DNA of 64,000 nucleotides from Streptomyces avidinii. Lineage in GTDB: Bacteria > Actinomycetota > Actinomycetes > Streptomycetales > Streptomycetaceae. The notes beneath the pieces were generated by a model, which was not told the origin of the DNA, searched no databases, and saw only the letters and a list, made by a program, of their open reading frames with translations. The stretch's first letter is position 1. Every line of letters begins with the position of its first letter. The stretch lies in contig NZ_BMVL01000004.1 in the NCBI RefSeq assembly GCF_014650695.1, positions 172,852-236,851 of the forward strand, written 5' to 3'. Shown one piece after another: positions 46,401 to 54,410 of this stretch. Position numbers and translations under genes: made by a program.

Positions 46401-49400
46401 TTCCCGCACCCTGATCGTCTCGGGTGCGTGCGGTCAGACCCCGAACGCCGCCAACACGGTAGGTGACACGCGCACCTACTACGACGACAAGGCGTACGGT
46501 CAGACCGGCGCGACGGCCGACCAGACCGGCACCGAGGTGCTGGAGAGGTACGACGGCGCGGGCAAGCCGGTCTACCGGCTCAACATGACGGCCGCGTACG
46601 ACCTGTACGGCCGTCTGACCACCAGCACGAACAAGGTGCGCAAGGACGCCGCCCACCCGGACGGCGCGGTCACCAAGACCGAGTACAGGGCACTGCCCAA
46701 CGCACTGCCCTACGAGGTCACCCACACCAACCCGCTGGGCTGGAAGACCACCACCACCCTCGACACCGGCCGTTCGCTGCCGATGAAGACGACCGACGAG
46801 AACAACCACGTGGCCGAGCGCGGCTACGACGCCCTCGGTCGTGTCACCACCATCTGGCAGCCGGGGCAGGACCGGACCGTCGACCCGCCGGTCCGCAAGT
46901 TCTCGTACGCCATGAACGGCGCCAACGCGCCGACCACCGTTCTGAGCCAGGCGCTCATGAACGACAACAAGTACATCAACAGCTACACGATCTACGACGG
47001 CCTCGGCCGCGTCCGCCAGACCCAGGCGCACACCCCGTCCGGCGTCACCGGACGCATGGTCACCGACGCGCTCTTCGACTCGCACGGCTGGCAGGTCAAG
47101 ACCAGCGCGCCGTACTACAACGACGAGAAGGCTCCCGGCGGGGCGCTCTTCCTGCCCAACGGCGGGGTCAACCCCGACAGCAAGATCCCGTCCCAGACCG
47201 TCTCGATCTTCGACGGACTCGGCCGTACCACCGCCTCCGTGTTCCAGTCCTACGGGACCGAGCAGTGGCGCTCGAAGACGGAGTACCCGGGCGCCGACGA
47301 GGTCCGAAACATCCCGCCGGCCGGTGGCTACGCCACGGCTAAGATCACCAACGGCTTGACGTCGGTGGTGCGCCAGTACAAGGGCAACACGCCCGCGGGT
47401 GACTACGACGCGACCACGTACGTCAGCAACACCCAGGGCAAGGAGCTCTCCCGCAAGGACTCCGCCGGCAACGAGTGGACGTTCGCCTACGACCTTCTGG
47501 GCCGCACGGTGAAGACCACCGACCCGGACTCGGGCACGGCGGAGACTGTCTACGACGACAGCAAGAATCTCGTCACGGTCAAGGACGCACGCGGTAAGCA
47601 GGCCACGGCCGTCAGCGACCTTCTCGGCCGCACGGTCGCAACGTACGAGGGCGCGGCAGTCGACCCGGCGAAGCGGGTCGGTGCCTTCACCTACGACACC
47701 AAGGCGCTCGGCAAGCCGTCGACCAGCACGCGCTTCGTCGGCGGAGAATCGGGCAGCGCGTACATCACGGAGGTCACCGGCTACGACAGCGGCTACCGCC
47801 CGTTCGGCAGCAAGGTCACCATCCCTGCCGTCGAGAAGGAGCTGCAGGGCACCTACGAGACGAAGAACTCCTACGACAAGTACGGCCAGCTCAAGACCAC
47901 GGGCCTGCCGGCCATCGCGAAGGCCGGCCTGGACGCGGAGACCCTGACCTACGGGACGAACTCCGTCGGCAGCTTCACCTCGCTCGACGGCAAAATCGGC
48001 TCCGTGATGACGCCGTACGTCGTGGACATGCGCTACGACCCCTTCGGCAGGGCCATCCGCACCACTCTCGGTGACACCGGCCGACAGATCGTCTCGACCG
48101 TCGACTACGACGAGGCCACGGGCCGGCCGGTCCGGTCCACCCTGGACAAGCAGACCGCGGCCACGGCGAGCGTCGATGTCCTCGACTACACCTACAACCG
48201 GGTCGGCCAGCTGACCTCGATCAGCAACACGCAGGACGGCGCCGCCCGTGACCTGCAGTGCTTCACGACCGACTACCTCGGCCGGCTGACGCAGGCCTGG
48301 ACCGACACCGGGACCACCACGACGGCTCCCCAGCCGAGCGTGCGCGGCATCGGCGGCTGCTCCAACGCCACGGGGCCCAAGGTCGACGGGACGGGCAAGC
48401 CCAGTGTGGGCGGGCCGGCGCCGTACTGGCAGCAGTACGAGTACGACAAGATCGGCAACCGCACCAAGCTGGTGAAGAAGGACGTCACGGGCAACGCGGC
48501 CAAGGACACGACGGTCACCCAGACCTTCGGATCCGGCCCCAACACCCCGTCCACCGACCCGAAGACGGGCGGCGGCACGGGCGGCCCGCACGCGCTGATG
48601 GCCTCCACGGAGACCAGCAGCACGGGCACCAAGGTCACCTCGTACACGTACGACGCGACCGGTAATACCGCCTCGATCACCAGCACCCCGGGCACCAAGA
48701 CCCTGACCTGGAACGACCAGGGCAAGATCGACAAGATTACCGGTACCGGTGAGAGCGGTGGCACGAGCTACCTCTACGACACCGGCGGCAATCAGCTCAT
48801 CCGCCGCGAGCCCGGTAAGACCACGCTCAACCTCGGCACCGACCAGATCACCCTGGACACCGCCACCACCAAGGTCTCCAACGTCCGTACGTACGGTGCG
48901 CCCGGCGGCCTGTCCATCACCCGCACCACCACGGCCGGCGTCTCGTCGCTCGCCTACCAGTCCTCGGACCACCACGGCACGAACGGCGTCCAGTTCAACG
49001 CGACCGACCTGGCCCAGGTCCGCCGCCCCGCGGACCCGTTCGGCAACGAGCGCGGCACCCGGCCGACGCCGGGAGCCTGGGTCGGCGACAAGGGCTTCGT
49101 CGGTGGCACCAAGGAGAAGTCCACCGGCTTCACCCTCTTGGGTGCCCGTGAGTACGACCCCACGACGGGCCGGTTCATCAGCCCGGACCCGATCATCGAC
49201 GGTGGCGACCCGCAGCAGTGGAACGCGTACGCCTACTCCAACAACGACCCGATCAACAAGTCGGACGCGAGTGGCCTCCGCTACATAGACGACGACCAGG
49301 CAAACGTCGACTACTACATAAGGAACACGACGCAGGAGGGCGAGACACCTAGAGCCATCCGCGACGAAAGCCCTGAGCAGAAGGAGCTGACCTCCTCCAA

Positions 49401-50751
49401 CCACGAGCTCAACAAGGCCAAGAAGAAGCGCGACGAACTGAAGCACGCCGTAGTCGATCTGGTCCTGGATCTGATCGGTTACAACGACGCCCGTGACTGC
49501 TTCACCAAGGGCGACGTCATGGCGTGCATCAACACGGCGCTCAACGCGGTTCCCTGGGGCAAGCTGGCCAAGGCCATCAAGATCGGCATCAAAGCCTTCA
49601 AGATCTACAAGGAACTGAACAAGGCCTACGACGCGGTCAGTGCCGCCGAAAGTAAGGCCTCCAAGGCCATGGCGGCCTTCACCAAGGCCAAGAAGGCCGA
49701 GGACGAGGCATCTGCTGCAGCGGCTCAGGCACGAAAGGCCGGGGACGAAAAGGCGGCGACGGAGACAGCCACCGACAGCGCCGGCACAGAATCCAAGGCC
49801 GGCAGAGGCGATGCCGACGCCGAGACGGGCGGCGGAGGAGCGGAAGCCCGCGCAGCCGACTCCGAGGCCGGAGCCGCGTGCCCCATCAAGAGGAACAGCT
49901 TCCCCACGGGTGCGCGCGTCCACATGGCCGATGGTACGAGCAAGGCCATCGAGGACGTCCAGGTAGGCGACGAGGTCCTGGCCACGGACCCGCAGACCGG
50001 TGAAACCGAAGCCAAGACGGTCACGGCGACCATCACCACCCCCGACGACAAGGAGTTCACGGACCTCACCCTCACCGACGACGCGAACCCCCGCGGCCCG
50101 CCGGTCACCCTCACCTCCACCTCCCACCACCCCCACTGGAGCGAAACCCGCCGCCAGTGGCTCGACGCCGGCGACTTCGCCGAAGGCGAGCAGCTCCGCC
50201 AGCCCGACGGCTCCACTCTCACCGTCAAAGCCACCCGGAACTACCCGCTCGCCGTCACCACGCACAACCTCACCGTCGACGACTTCCACACGTACTATGT
50301 GCTGGCGGGCGCCACGCCGGTCCTCGTTCACAACTGCGGTCCCGTATATTCGGAAATTGCCGATGGGCGCCGGGGTGCGGCCTACGCGGAGGTCTCCCCT
50401 CAAACTCTGGATAATGCGAGCGCCGGACATATTGGCAGTGAGCCTGGAAAGCGGAAGCCTGATGGTTTCCGGAGTGGCGTGGGCGACTCTCGGGGCCACT
50501 TGATCGGCAGGCAGTTTGGTGGCGATGGGCGTGATATGCGAAATATCATCGTGCAGGGTGGGGCGCAGAATAATGGCGCCATCTCGGCCGCAGAGGACGC
50601 TATTGCAGCCCATGTGCGTGGTAGCAGAAACACGATCATGATGAGCGTGACGCCCATCTATGGGGAGGCGAAGTACCGCGCAACGCATGTTCGGATCGAG
50701 GCAGTAGACGACTTCGGCTGGTCGTTCGATCAGATCATTCCAAATTTCTAG
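43423..50751 (+). CDS. RHS polymorphic toxin with Hint domain and nuclease tip
   Basis: 2442 residues. A Sec-type signal (RGRARVAVVAALAVLVSGLGLPAVQAADK) is followed by an actinobacterial RHS N-terminal region and many YD repeats. The RHS core ends near residue 1923 (LGAREYDPTTGRFISPDP), then a hydrophobic and coiled-coil pre-toxin region. A Hint autoprocessing domain follows: Cys2153, TGARVHMADGTSKAIEDVQVGDEVLATDPQTG, ending HTYYVLAGATPVLVHNC with His2303-Asn2304-Cys2305. The last 138 residues are the tip, with DSRGHLIGRQFGGDGRDMRN (His2359, Asn2374), as in DNA/RNA non-specific nucleases. It is presumably released by the Hint domain and used against competing cells. TTG at 43423 follows GGGGGGA; an ATG at 43447 is an alternative. 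A SUKH-like immunity gene follows 9 bp downstream. Confidence 0.88.
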   Translation: MSHRSRFAMRSARGRARVAVVAALAVLVSGLGLPAVQAADKPPKVWVPPKTALPGAKPVKGSDAKSSKDKAPAAKPWKPAPKSKAPVGTSRVEVGARPESKPAAGAGSVQAGELPVWVAPGKDAKAKALPSGPANAPSAAGSGSLSVEVKDAAKARAAGVNGALITLTEPAGVAATGKVEVGLDVSAWANGAGANWADRARLVQLPACALTTPGAAGCTTRTPVASRRDASGRLVAEVEVAKNAATPSMLLKSQQGAQAAPSAAPQVMAAQGVALAVEPGPSGNLGDYSATPLLPSASWQAGANSANFTYGYTAEIPSTIAGAAPSVVLGYDSSSIDGRTASTNAQSGLIGEGWDWHPGSISRSYKGCKDAGIKDSGDECWAGDILSLSMAGHAGQIVRDDNTCVYRLQGDDGTKIERLTGQRNSAWKGEGFRVTTTDGTQYYFGANRLPGGDGTDPEAKSVSTVPVYFNSGQDKCLGADTPANGTHQQLGWQWNLDFVVDPHQNLTSYRYEQEDNHYGRGGGQNNGNGTPTLYQRASYPTWIGYGQRLPDQIAAKGKANTAAQIWLRSADRCFEAGDACDPTKRKTNATAWGDTPVDQECAATGQCLNLSPTFFTTKRLTKIDTEVLGTGGYRNIDSYALKQRFEAPGDGTSPSLWLESIQRTATNARSPLTVPPVLFEPLQIPNRVDGVVKRPDGTEASTSRYNRPRIQTITTETGGRINVVYKAPECSRVKGTMPAADDTNTMACMPVKWYLPGQSYPDPVNDWFHKVVVESVTQQDMVAGQVSTVTNYEYGGGIAWHRNDSEFADPKTRTWDQFRGFATVTTRTGSGNASEAPRTKSVATFLRGMDGDVLANGTKRSVNVPDSQGGTIKDEDVLSGFVRQTETYDRDGGTVVGDEVSTPWLGAVTATRAQSGGMPAITARALNTGKVTSRAKLASGAWRTTERTSTYDDTLFSRPLQVDDKGDVSRTDQRMCTTFEYATGPGGALSQLASRTLIVSGACGQTPNAANTVGDTRTYYDDKAYGQTGATADQTGTEVLERYDGAGKPVYRLNMTAAYDLYGRLTTSTNKVRKDAAHPDGAVTKTEYRALPNALPYEVTHTNPLGWKTTTTLDTGRSLPMKTTDENNHVAERGYDALGRVTTIWQPGQDRTVDPPVRKFSYAMNGANAPTTVLSQALMNDNKYINSYTIYDGLGRVRQTQAHTPSGVTGRMVTDALFDSHGWQVKTSAPYYNDEKAPGGALFLPNGGVNPDSKIPSQTVSIFDGLGRTTASVFQSYGTEQWRSKTEYPGADEVRNIPPAGGYATAKITNGLTSVVRQYKGNTPAGDYDATTYVSNTQGKELSRKDSAGNEWTFAYDLLGRTVKTTDPDSGTAETVYDDSKNLVTVKDARGKQATAVSDLLGRTVATYEGAAVDPAKRVGAFTYDTKALGKPSTSTRFVGGESGSAYITEVTGYDSGYRPFGSKVTIPAVEKELQGTYETKNSYDKYGQLKTTGLPAIAKAGLDAETLTYGTNSVGSFTSLDGKIGSVMTPYVVDMRYDPFGRAIRTTLGDTGRQIVSTVDYDEATGRPVRSTLDKQTAATASVDVLDYTYNRVGQLTSISNTQDGAARDLQCFTTDYLGRLTQAWTDTGTTTTAPQPSVRGIGGCSNATGPKVDGTGKPSVGGPAPYWQQYEYDKIGNRTKLVKKDVTGNAAKDTTVTQTFGSGPNTPSTDPKTGGGTGGPHALMASTETSSTGTKVTSYTYDATGNTASITSTPGTKTLTWNDQGKIDKITGTGESGGTSYLYDTGGNQLIRREPGKTTLNLGTDQITLDTATTKVSNVRTYGAPGGLSITRTTTAGVSSLAYQSSDHHGTNGVQFNATDLAQVRRPADPFGNERGTRPTPGAWVGDKGFVGGTKEKSTGFTLLGAREYDPTTGRFISPDPIIDGGDPQQWNAYAYSNNDPINKSDASGLRYIDDDQANVDYYIRNTTQEGETPRAIRDESPEQKELTSSNHELNKAKKKRDELKHAVVDLVLDLIGYNDARDCFTKGDVMACINTALNAVPWGKLAKAIKIGIKAFKIYKELNKAYDAVSAAESKASKAMAAFTKAKKAEDEASAAAAQARKAGDEKAATETATDSAGTESKAGRGDADAETGGGGAEARAADSEAGAACPIKRNSFPTGARVHMADGTSKAIEDVQVGDEVLATDPQTGETEAKTVTATITTPDDKEFTDLTLTDDANPRGPPVTLTSTSHHPHWSETRRQWLDAGDFAEGEQLRQPDGSTLTVKATRNYPLAVTTHNLTVDDFHTYYVLAGATPVLVHNCGPVYSEIADGRRGAAYAEVSPQTLDNASAGHIGSEPGKRKPDGFRSGVGDSRGHLIGRQFGGDGRDMRNIIVQGGAQNNGAISAAEDAIAAHVRGSRNTIMMSVTPIYGEAKYRATHVRIEAVDDFGWSFDQIIPNF
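50335..50748 (+). other. Predicted nuclease toxin tip of the RHS protein
   Basis: Codons 2305-2442. Counted in 60-base samples, GC falls to about 55-67 percent, below the neighbouring RHS core. The RGHLIGRQFGG plus RNI motif suggests a beta-beta-alpha metal nuclease (Endonuclease_NS_2-like). The boundary is the Hint end at Asn2304. Confidence 0.65.
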
Positions 50752-50760
50752 GACCTTGCC

Positions 50761-51312
50761 ATGAGCGCGCTAAGTTCACTCACCCGCCTGTGTGCACCAC
50801 CGATGACGCAAGCGGGATCACCCGGAGGGTTGCCCAGCGGGGCAGGTCTGGTCATCCCACCAAGCCACACGGCCATGCTTGAGCTCTACGGTCCTGGCTG
50901 TTTCAACGATTTCCTCTGGATCTATGAAAATTCGCGCCCTGATATTTGGCCGAACATCGGAGCGCGCAGTCGCGAATCATCGGAGATCCTTTCAGGGAAG
51001 GACATCCTCGACATTCGGTCCACAGTGGGGCGACTTGGAGCCGCTCCAGGTGATTTGATCCAGTGGGGGAGCACCGATAATGCAGATTCCCTCTTCTGGA
51101 TCCCTGTAGGCCCAGAGGACCGCTGGCCGACCTTAATTGTCGAGGCTGGGCAACTGGACTTCTTGGTGATCGAAGAACAGTCTCCGGCAGTCATCCTCGG
51201 TCTCCTTGAAGGGGCACTCGACTGCCCATTCTTCCCTGTTGAATTCAAGGACTCCGGCCCTCTCTTTGAGAGGTGGTCGGGCGGTCAGGTGGGTGAAGGC
51301 GAGGCGCCTTAG
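50761..51312 (+). CDS. SMI1/KNR4 (SUKH) family immunity protein
   Basis: 183 residues. The SUKH-type core shows in GAGLVIPPSHTAMLELYGPGCFNDFLWIYENSRPDIW, then WGSTDNADSLFWIPVGPEDRWPTLIVEAGQLDFLVIEEQSPAVILGLLEGALDCPFFP. SUKH proteins are the classic immunity partners of nuclease toxins delivered by polymorphic systems. It starts 9 bp after the RHS stop and has low GC (about half in a sampled 60-base stretch), so toxin tip and immunity probably moved together. It is expected to protect the producer by binding the nuclease tip. Confidence 0.78.
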   Translation: MSALSSLTRLCAPPMTQAGSPGGLPSGAGLVIPPSHTAMLELYGPGCFNDFLWIYENSRPDIWPNIGARSRESSEILSGKDILDIRSTVGRLGAAPGDLIQWGSTDNADSLFWIPVGPEDRWPTLIVEAGQLDFLVIEEQSPAVILGLLEGALDCPFFPVEFKDSGPLFERWSGGQVGEGEAP

Positions 51313-51391
51313 TGCATCACCTTCCCTAGTGGAAATATGTGAGCGTTGCTAAGGTGATCCGATTCACCCTTGCGATGAACGGGGAAACGCG

Positions 51392-51426
51392 AGGCCCCCC
51401 GCAGGAGAGTTTCCTTCGGGGGGCCT
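51392..51426. terminator. Bidirectional terminator between immunity gene and integrase
   Basis: A 10-bp stem AGGCCCCCCG / CGGGGGGCCT, extended inside the loop by AGGA / TCCT. It lies after the immunity gene and just beyond the integrase stop. Confidence 0.75.
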
Positions 51427-51436
51427 TAGCGGCTGT

Positions 51437-51460
51437 TTGACGGCAACGGTGACGGCAACG
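51437..51460. repeat. Short direct repeat GACGGCAACG beside the integrase
   Basis: GACGGCAACG occurs twice, at 51438-51447 and 51450-51459, directly before the integrase stop. It could be an arm-binding site or part of an attachment site; this is a guess from position. Confidence 0.3.
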
Positions 51461-52726
51461 TCAGCGGACAGTAGGTGCGACGGGCGGGTCGTCGGGGCCG
51501 TGGTCGGCTGGGCTGAGGGCGTGGTCGAGGGTGTTGATGGCCTGTCGTTGGAGGCGAAGCCTTACGTGGGCGTAGACGCCGGCCGTGACGCCGATGTGAG
51601 CGTGGCCGAGGAGCTCTTTGATGACGACCAGGTCAACACCTTGCTCCAGGAGCAGGGTGGCGGTCGAGTGGCGTAGGTCGTGGAAGCGGATGCGGCGCAG
51701 ACCGGCCCGGTCGAGCAGTCCGCGGAAGTGACGTGTGACGTTGGCGGGGTCGAGGGGGCTGCCCGCTGTTGTCGTGAAGACGAGACCAGAGTCCTTCCAG
51801 CTCGCCCTTGCCACTTGTTTCTCTTCGTCCTGTTGCTCCCGGTGGCTGCGCAGGGAGCGGGCGCACTCGGTCGGTAGAGCGATGCGGCGTTCAGACGCTC
51901 GGGTCTTGGTGGGCAGCGAGGTGAGACCGGCGGTGCGGGTGCGTTGGAGTGAGCGGCTGATGTTGGCCGTACCACTGTCGAGGTCGAGGTCTTCCCAGCG
52001 GAGGCCGAGGAGTTCGCCTTTGCGGAGTCCGGTGCGTAGGGCGAGTTCGTACAGCGCGTGCAGCCTGTCGCCGCCCGCCGCCTGGAGGAGCTGTCGGGCC
52101 TCGGCTGCTGTGAGGGGCTGGAAGCGTCTCGGGCGAGGTGCGGTGGTCTTGACGTTCCGGGCGACGTTGCGGGGCAGCTCGTCCTCGCGGACGGCGTGTT
52201 CCAGAGCGGACTTCAGGACCGAGTGCACGTAGGTCACGGTCAGCGGCGACAGCACCTTGCCGCAGCACTGGCCGATGGTGCAGCACCGCTTCCAGACGGT
52301 GTCCAGCCCCTGGGCGCAGCACTGGCAGGTGGTGCGGAGCCGGTCAAGGAAGGTCCGCACGTCCCGTGTGGTCAGTCGGGCGAGCTTCTTCCTGCCCAGC
52401 CCGGGGATGAGGTAGAGACGGATGCAGGTGCCGTACCGAGTGTGCGTGTTCTCGCGGAGCTGATGGACGGCGACGCTGCCGAGCCAATAGGCGAGGTACT
52501 CGCCCACAGTGCTGTCTGCTGTTGCGACGGGGAGACCGCGGTTGCTGTCTGCGATCTTCCCGGTGAGCTTGTCCGCAGCTTCCTTCCGGGTGGTCCCGTA
52601 GACGCGGACGCGCTTGCGGCTGCCGTCGGCGGCGAGGACGTAGCCGGCGGCCTCCCAGCGTCCGTCCTTGCGCTGGTAGATGGTGCCCTCGCCGTTTGCG
52701 CGGGCCTTCCCCTTCGGGGCGGTCAT
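51461..52726 (-). CDS. int: Tyrosine site-specific integrase of a pSAM2-like element
   Basis: 421 residues. The catalytic residues are all visible: Arg235 (LRTGLRKGELLGLRW), Lys274 (LPTKTRASER), His349 and Arg352 (FHDLRHSTATLLL), His375 (LLGHAHIGVTAG) and Tyr385. The N-terminal part has the arm-binding AP2-like domain (YQRKDGRWEAAGYVLAADGSRKRVRVYG). An extra Cys-rich loop (residues 134-155, CQCCAQGLDTVWKRCCTIGQCC) splits the core-binding domain and may hold metal. It overlaps the xis gene by 4 bp (ATGA). The catalytic set is complete, so the enzyme may be active. Confidence 0.92.
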   Translation of the reverse strand: MTAPKGKARANGEGTIYQRKDGRWEAAGYVLAADGSRKRVRVYGTTRKEAADKLTGKIADSNRGLPVATADSTVGEYLAYWLGSVAVHQLRENTHTRYGTCIRLYLIPGLGRKKLARLTTRDVRTFLDRLRTTCQCCAQGLDTVWKRCCTIGQCCGKVLSPLTVTYVHSVLKSALEHAVREDELPRNVARNVKTTAPRPRRFQPLTAAEARQLLQAAGGDRLHALYELALRTGLRKGELLGLRWEDLDLDSGTANISRSLQRTRTAGLTSLPTKTRASERRIALPTECARSLRSHREQQDEEKQVARASWKDSGLVFTTTAGSPLDPANVTRHFRGLLDRAGLRRIRFHDLRHSTATLLLEQGVDLVVIKELLGHAHIGVTAGVYAHVRLRLQRQAINTLDHALSPADHGPDDPPVAPTVR

Positions 52727-52908
52727 CGGGCGGCCCCTTCCAGATGCAGCTGGATGTAGTCGGTGAGCGCGTGGACGGGGATGCGGCGGGCGCGGCCGAC
52801 CGTGAGCGAGGCGAGACGGCGGCTGCGGATCAAGTTGTAGAGAGCGGATCGGCCGATCTTGAGGTGGGCCATCACTTCGGGCACGGTGAGGAGTTCGTCG
52901 TCACGCAC
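52723..52908 (-). CDS. xis: Excisionase (Xis), MerR-like helix-turn-helix
   Basis: 61 residues. LLTVPEVMAHLKIGRSALYNLIRSRRLASLTVGRARRIPVHALTDYIQ is a typical winged-helix Xis of actinomycete integrative elements. It begins with GTG and overlaps rep by 8 bp and int by 4 bp, so rep, xis and int form one translationally coupled unit. Confidence 0.88.
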   Translation of the reverse strand: MRDDELLTVPEVMAHLKIGRSALYNLIRSRRLASLTVGRARRIPVHALTDYIQLHLEGAAR

Positions 52909-54241
52909 GGGCCGTCACCGCCTGGGGGTGGGTGCTGCCGATGAGGCGGGCGAGTCGTTCGAGGTCGGGTGTGAGGCCGGTGCCGTCGAAGGCCCAGCGG
53001 GCGAGTACGAGCGTGGTCGCCTCGGGCGTGGGGGTGTGGCGGCGATGCCAGGCGGTGCGGGCCTCGCGGAGCGCGCCAAGGGTGGTGGAGTAGGTACGGG
53101 TTTTGGTGGAGAAGTGGCCGCGGAAGCCGAGCATGTGGGCCCAGGTCCGCAGTTTCAGGTGTTCGAGGTCGAGGCGGGCGCCGAGGGCCCACGCGGTGCG
53201 GATCATGCGGGCCGCGTGGTCGGGAATGGTTTCCTGGCCGAGTTCGGCGATCAGCTTCAGGCGGTGGTCGAGGGTGCCGGCCGTGCTTTCGGCGCCCTTG
53301 GTGGCGTACTTCGCCACGTACCCGGCGACCTTGCCCTCGGTGATGGTGGTCCCGTCCTGGAAGGCGGCGGACTGGATGACTTTGACGTCCAGCTCCTTGC
53401 CGAAGCCGAAGGAGTAGGTCCGGCCGTCGATCTCCGGCCCGCCGACGTGGGAGCGGGCGGCGGCAGCGTGGACGGCATCGGCCAACATCACGGGCGTGGC
53501 CCACGCGGGTGGCGGGGTGTGACCGCCTCTGGGGCCGTCGAGGCGGATCACAGCGTGGAAGTGGATCAGCCCGCGTCGCTGGTACTCGGCGACCTTCGCG
53601 TACGAGACTCGGGCGACCTTGGGGAGCAGGCGCTGAGGGATTCCGGCTACGGCGGCGATAGTGCGGCGCAAGTGGAGCATGAAGCGGGCCCACAGGGCGG
53701 AGGCGTGGGCGTTCCACAGGACCGCACCCCTGTAGTCGTACCGTTCGGTGTTGAGCGGGGTGCCAAGGGCCGGGTCGTCCTTGGCGTGGGTGCGCCCGCA
53801 CCCACAGCGCGCGGAGGAACTGGAGCGCCGGCCGTGAACCGGACCGTACGACGGGGCGGTGAGCGTGGCGAACACTCGCGGATGGGCAGCGACTTGCTCA
53901 GGGATGCTCTTCCCGCCGCGCAGACCGGCGGCCATGAGATGGAACGTGTCCTGCCGGTACAGCTCGGCGCAGGAGCGGCAGCGGGTGGTGCGACGGTTGC
54001 CGCAGCGGACCAGGAGGTGCCCGGCGGGCATCTTCGCGGAGTCCAGGTGCCGCAGTATCTCGCCGGTAGCGGTGTTGATCTCGGTGAGATGGCCTTCGAG
54101 CCGGATCGGCTGGGCGCAGCCGCCGAGAGAGGGAAGCTGCCGGACGAGGCCCGGCAGGTCCCGGTAAGAGGTGAACGCCGCCAGCTCGGCGGCGGTCGGC
54201 TCGGGGCGGGGGATTGTGGCGGTGCGGTCGTGCGATGGCAT
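52901..54241 (-). CDS. RepSA-like replication initiator
   Basis: 446 residues. The rolling-circle HUH motif is seen in RRGLIHFHAVIRLDG. A Cys-rich region upstream (VRCGNRRTTRCRSCAELYRQDTFHLMAAGLRGG) and RRSSSSARCGCGRTHAKDDPALGTPLNTERYDY are typical of RepSA proteins of pSAM2 and related elements. After the HUH motif come a YVAKYATKG segment and a C-terminal helical part. It replicates the excised circle of the element. GAGG lies about 11 nt before the ATG. Confidence 0.85.
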   Translation of the reverse strand: MPSHDRTATIPRPEPTAAELAAFTSYRDLPGLVRQLPSLGGCAQPIRLEGHLTEINTATGEILRHLDSAKMPAGHLLVRCGNRRTTRCRSCAELYRQDTFHLMAAGLRGGKSIPEQVAAHPRVFATLTAPSYGPVHGRRSSSSARCGCGRTHAKDDPALGTPLNTERYDYRGAVLWNAHASALWARFMLHLRRTIAAVAGIPQRLLPKVARVSYAKVAEYQRRGLIHFHAVIRLDGPRGGHTPPPAWATPVMLADAVHAAAARSHVGGPEIDGRTYSFGFGKELDVKVIQSAAFQDGTTITEGKVAGYVAKYATKGAESTAGTLDHRLKLIAELGQETIPDHAARMIRTAWALGARLDLEHLKLRTWAHMLGFRGHFSTKTRTYSTTLGALREARTAWHRRHTPTPEATTLVLARWAFDGTGLTPDLERLARLIGSTHPQAVTARA

Positions 54242-54264
54242 GCTGGCAGGACCTCTCTGCGTTC

Positions 54265-54282
54265 CGGCACACGCGTGTGCCG
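54265..54282. promoter_or_regulatory. 18-bp palindrome CGGCACACGCGTGTGCCG upstream of rep
   Basis: A perfect 9+9 bp inverted repeat, 23 bp before the rep start, inside the 169-bp rep-tra gap. It resembles an operator for a Kor/GntR-type repressor, but no repressor gene lies in the element. Confidence 0.55.
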
Positions 54283-54410
54283 TGGATGAAGGGGGAAAGG
54301 GCCCCGGCAGGGGCGAGGGTTTGGCGACTACACGCCTCAGCCGGGGATCACTGCGATACGGGACCGGGGCGGTCCTGATCTTCGTGGTTCGGGTGGATGG
54401 CCGGCGGGCG

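Noticed and set aside
43501..50688. 2395-codon minus-strand open frame opposite the RHS gene
   Set aside because: Shadow of the RHS codon pattern; no domain, low-complexity V/G/R/L sequence.
51313..51460. tRNA gene as the integration target
   Set aside because: No cloverleaf or T-loop sequence (GGTTCAAATCC-like) was found on either strand near either edge of the element.
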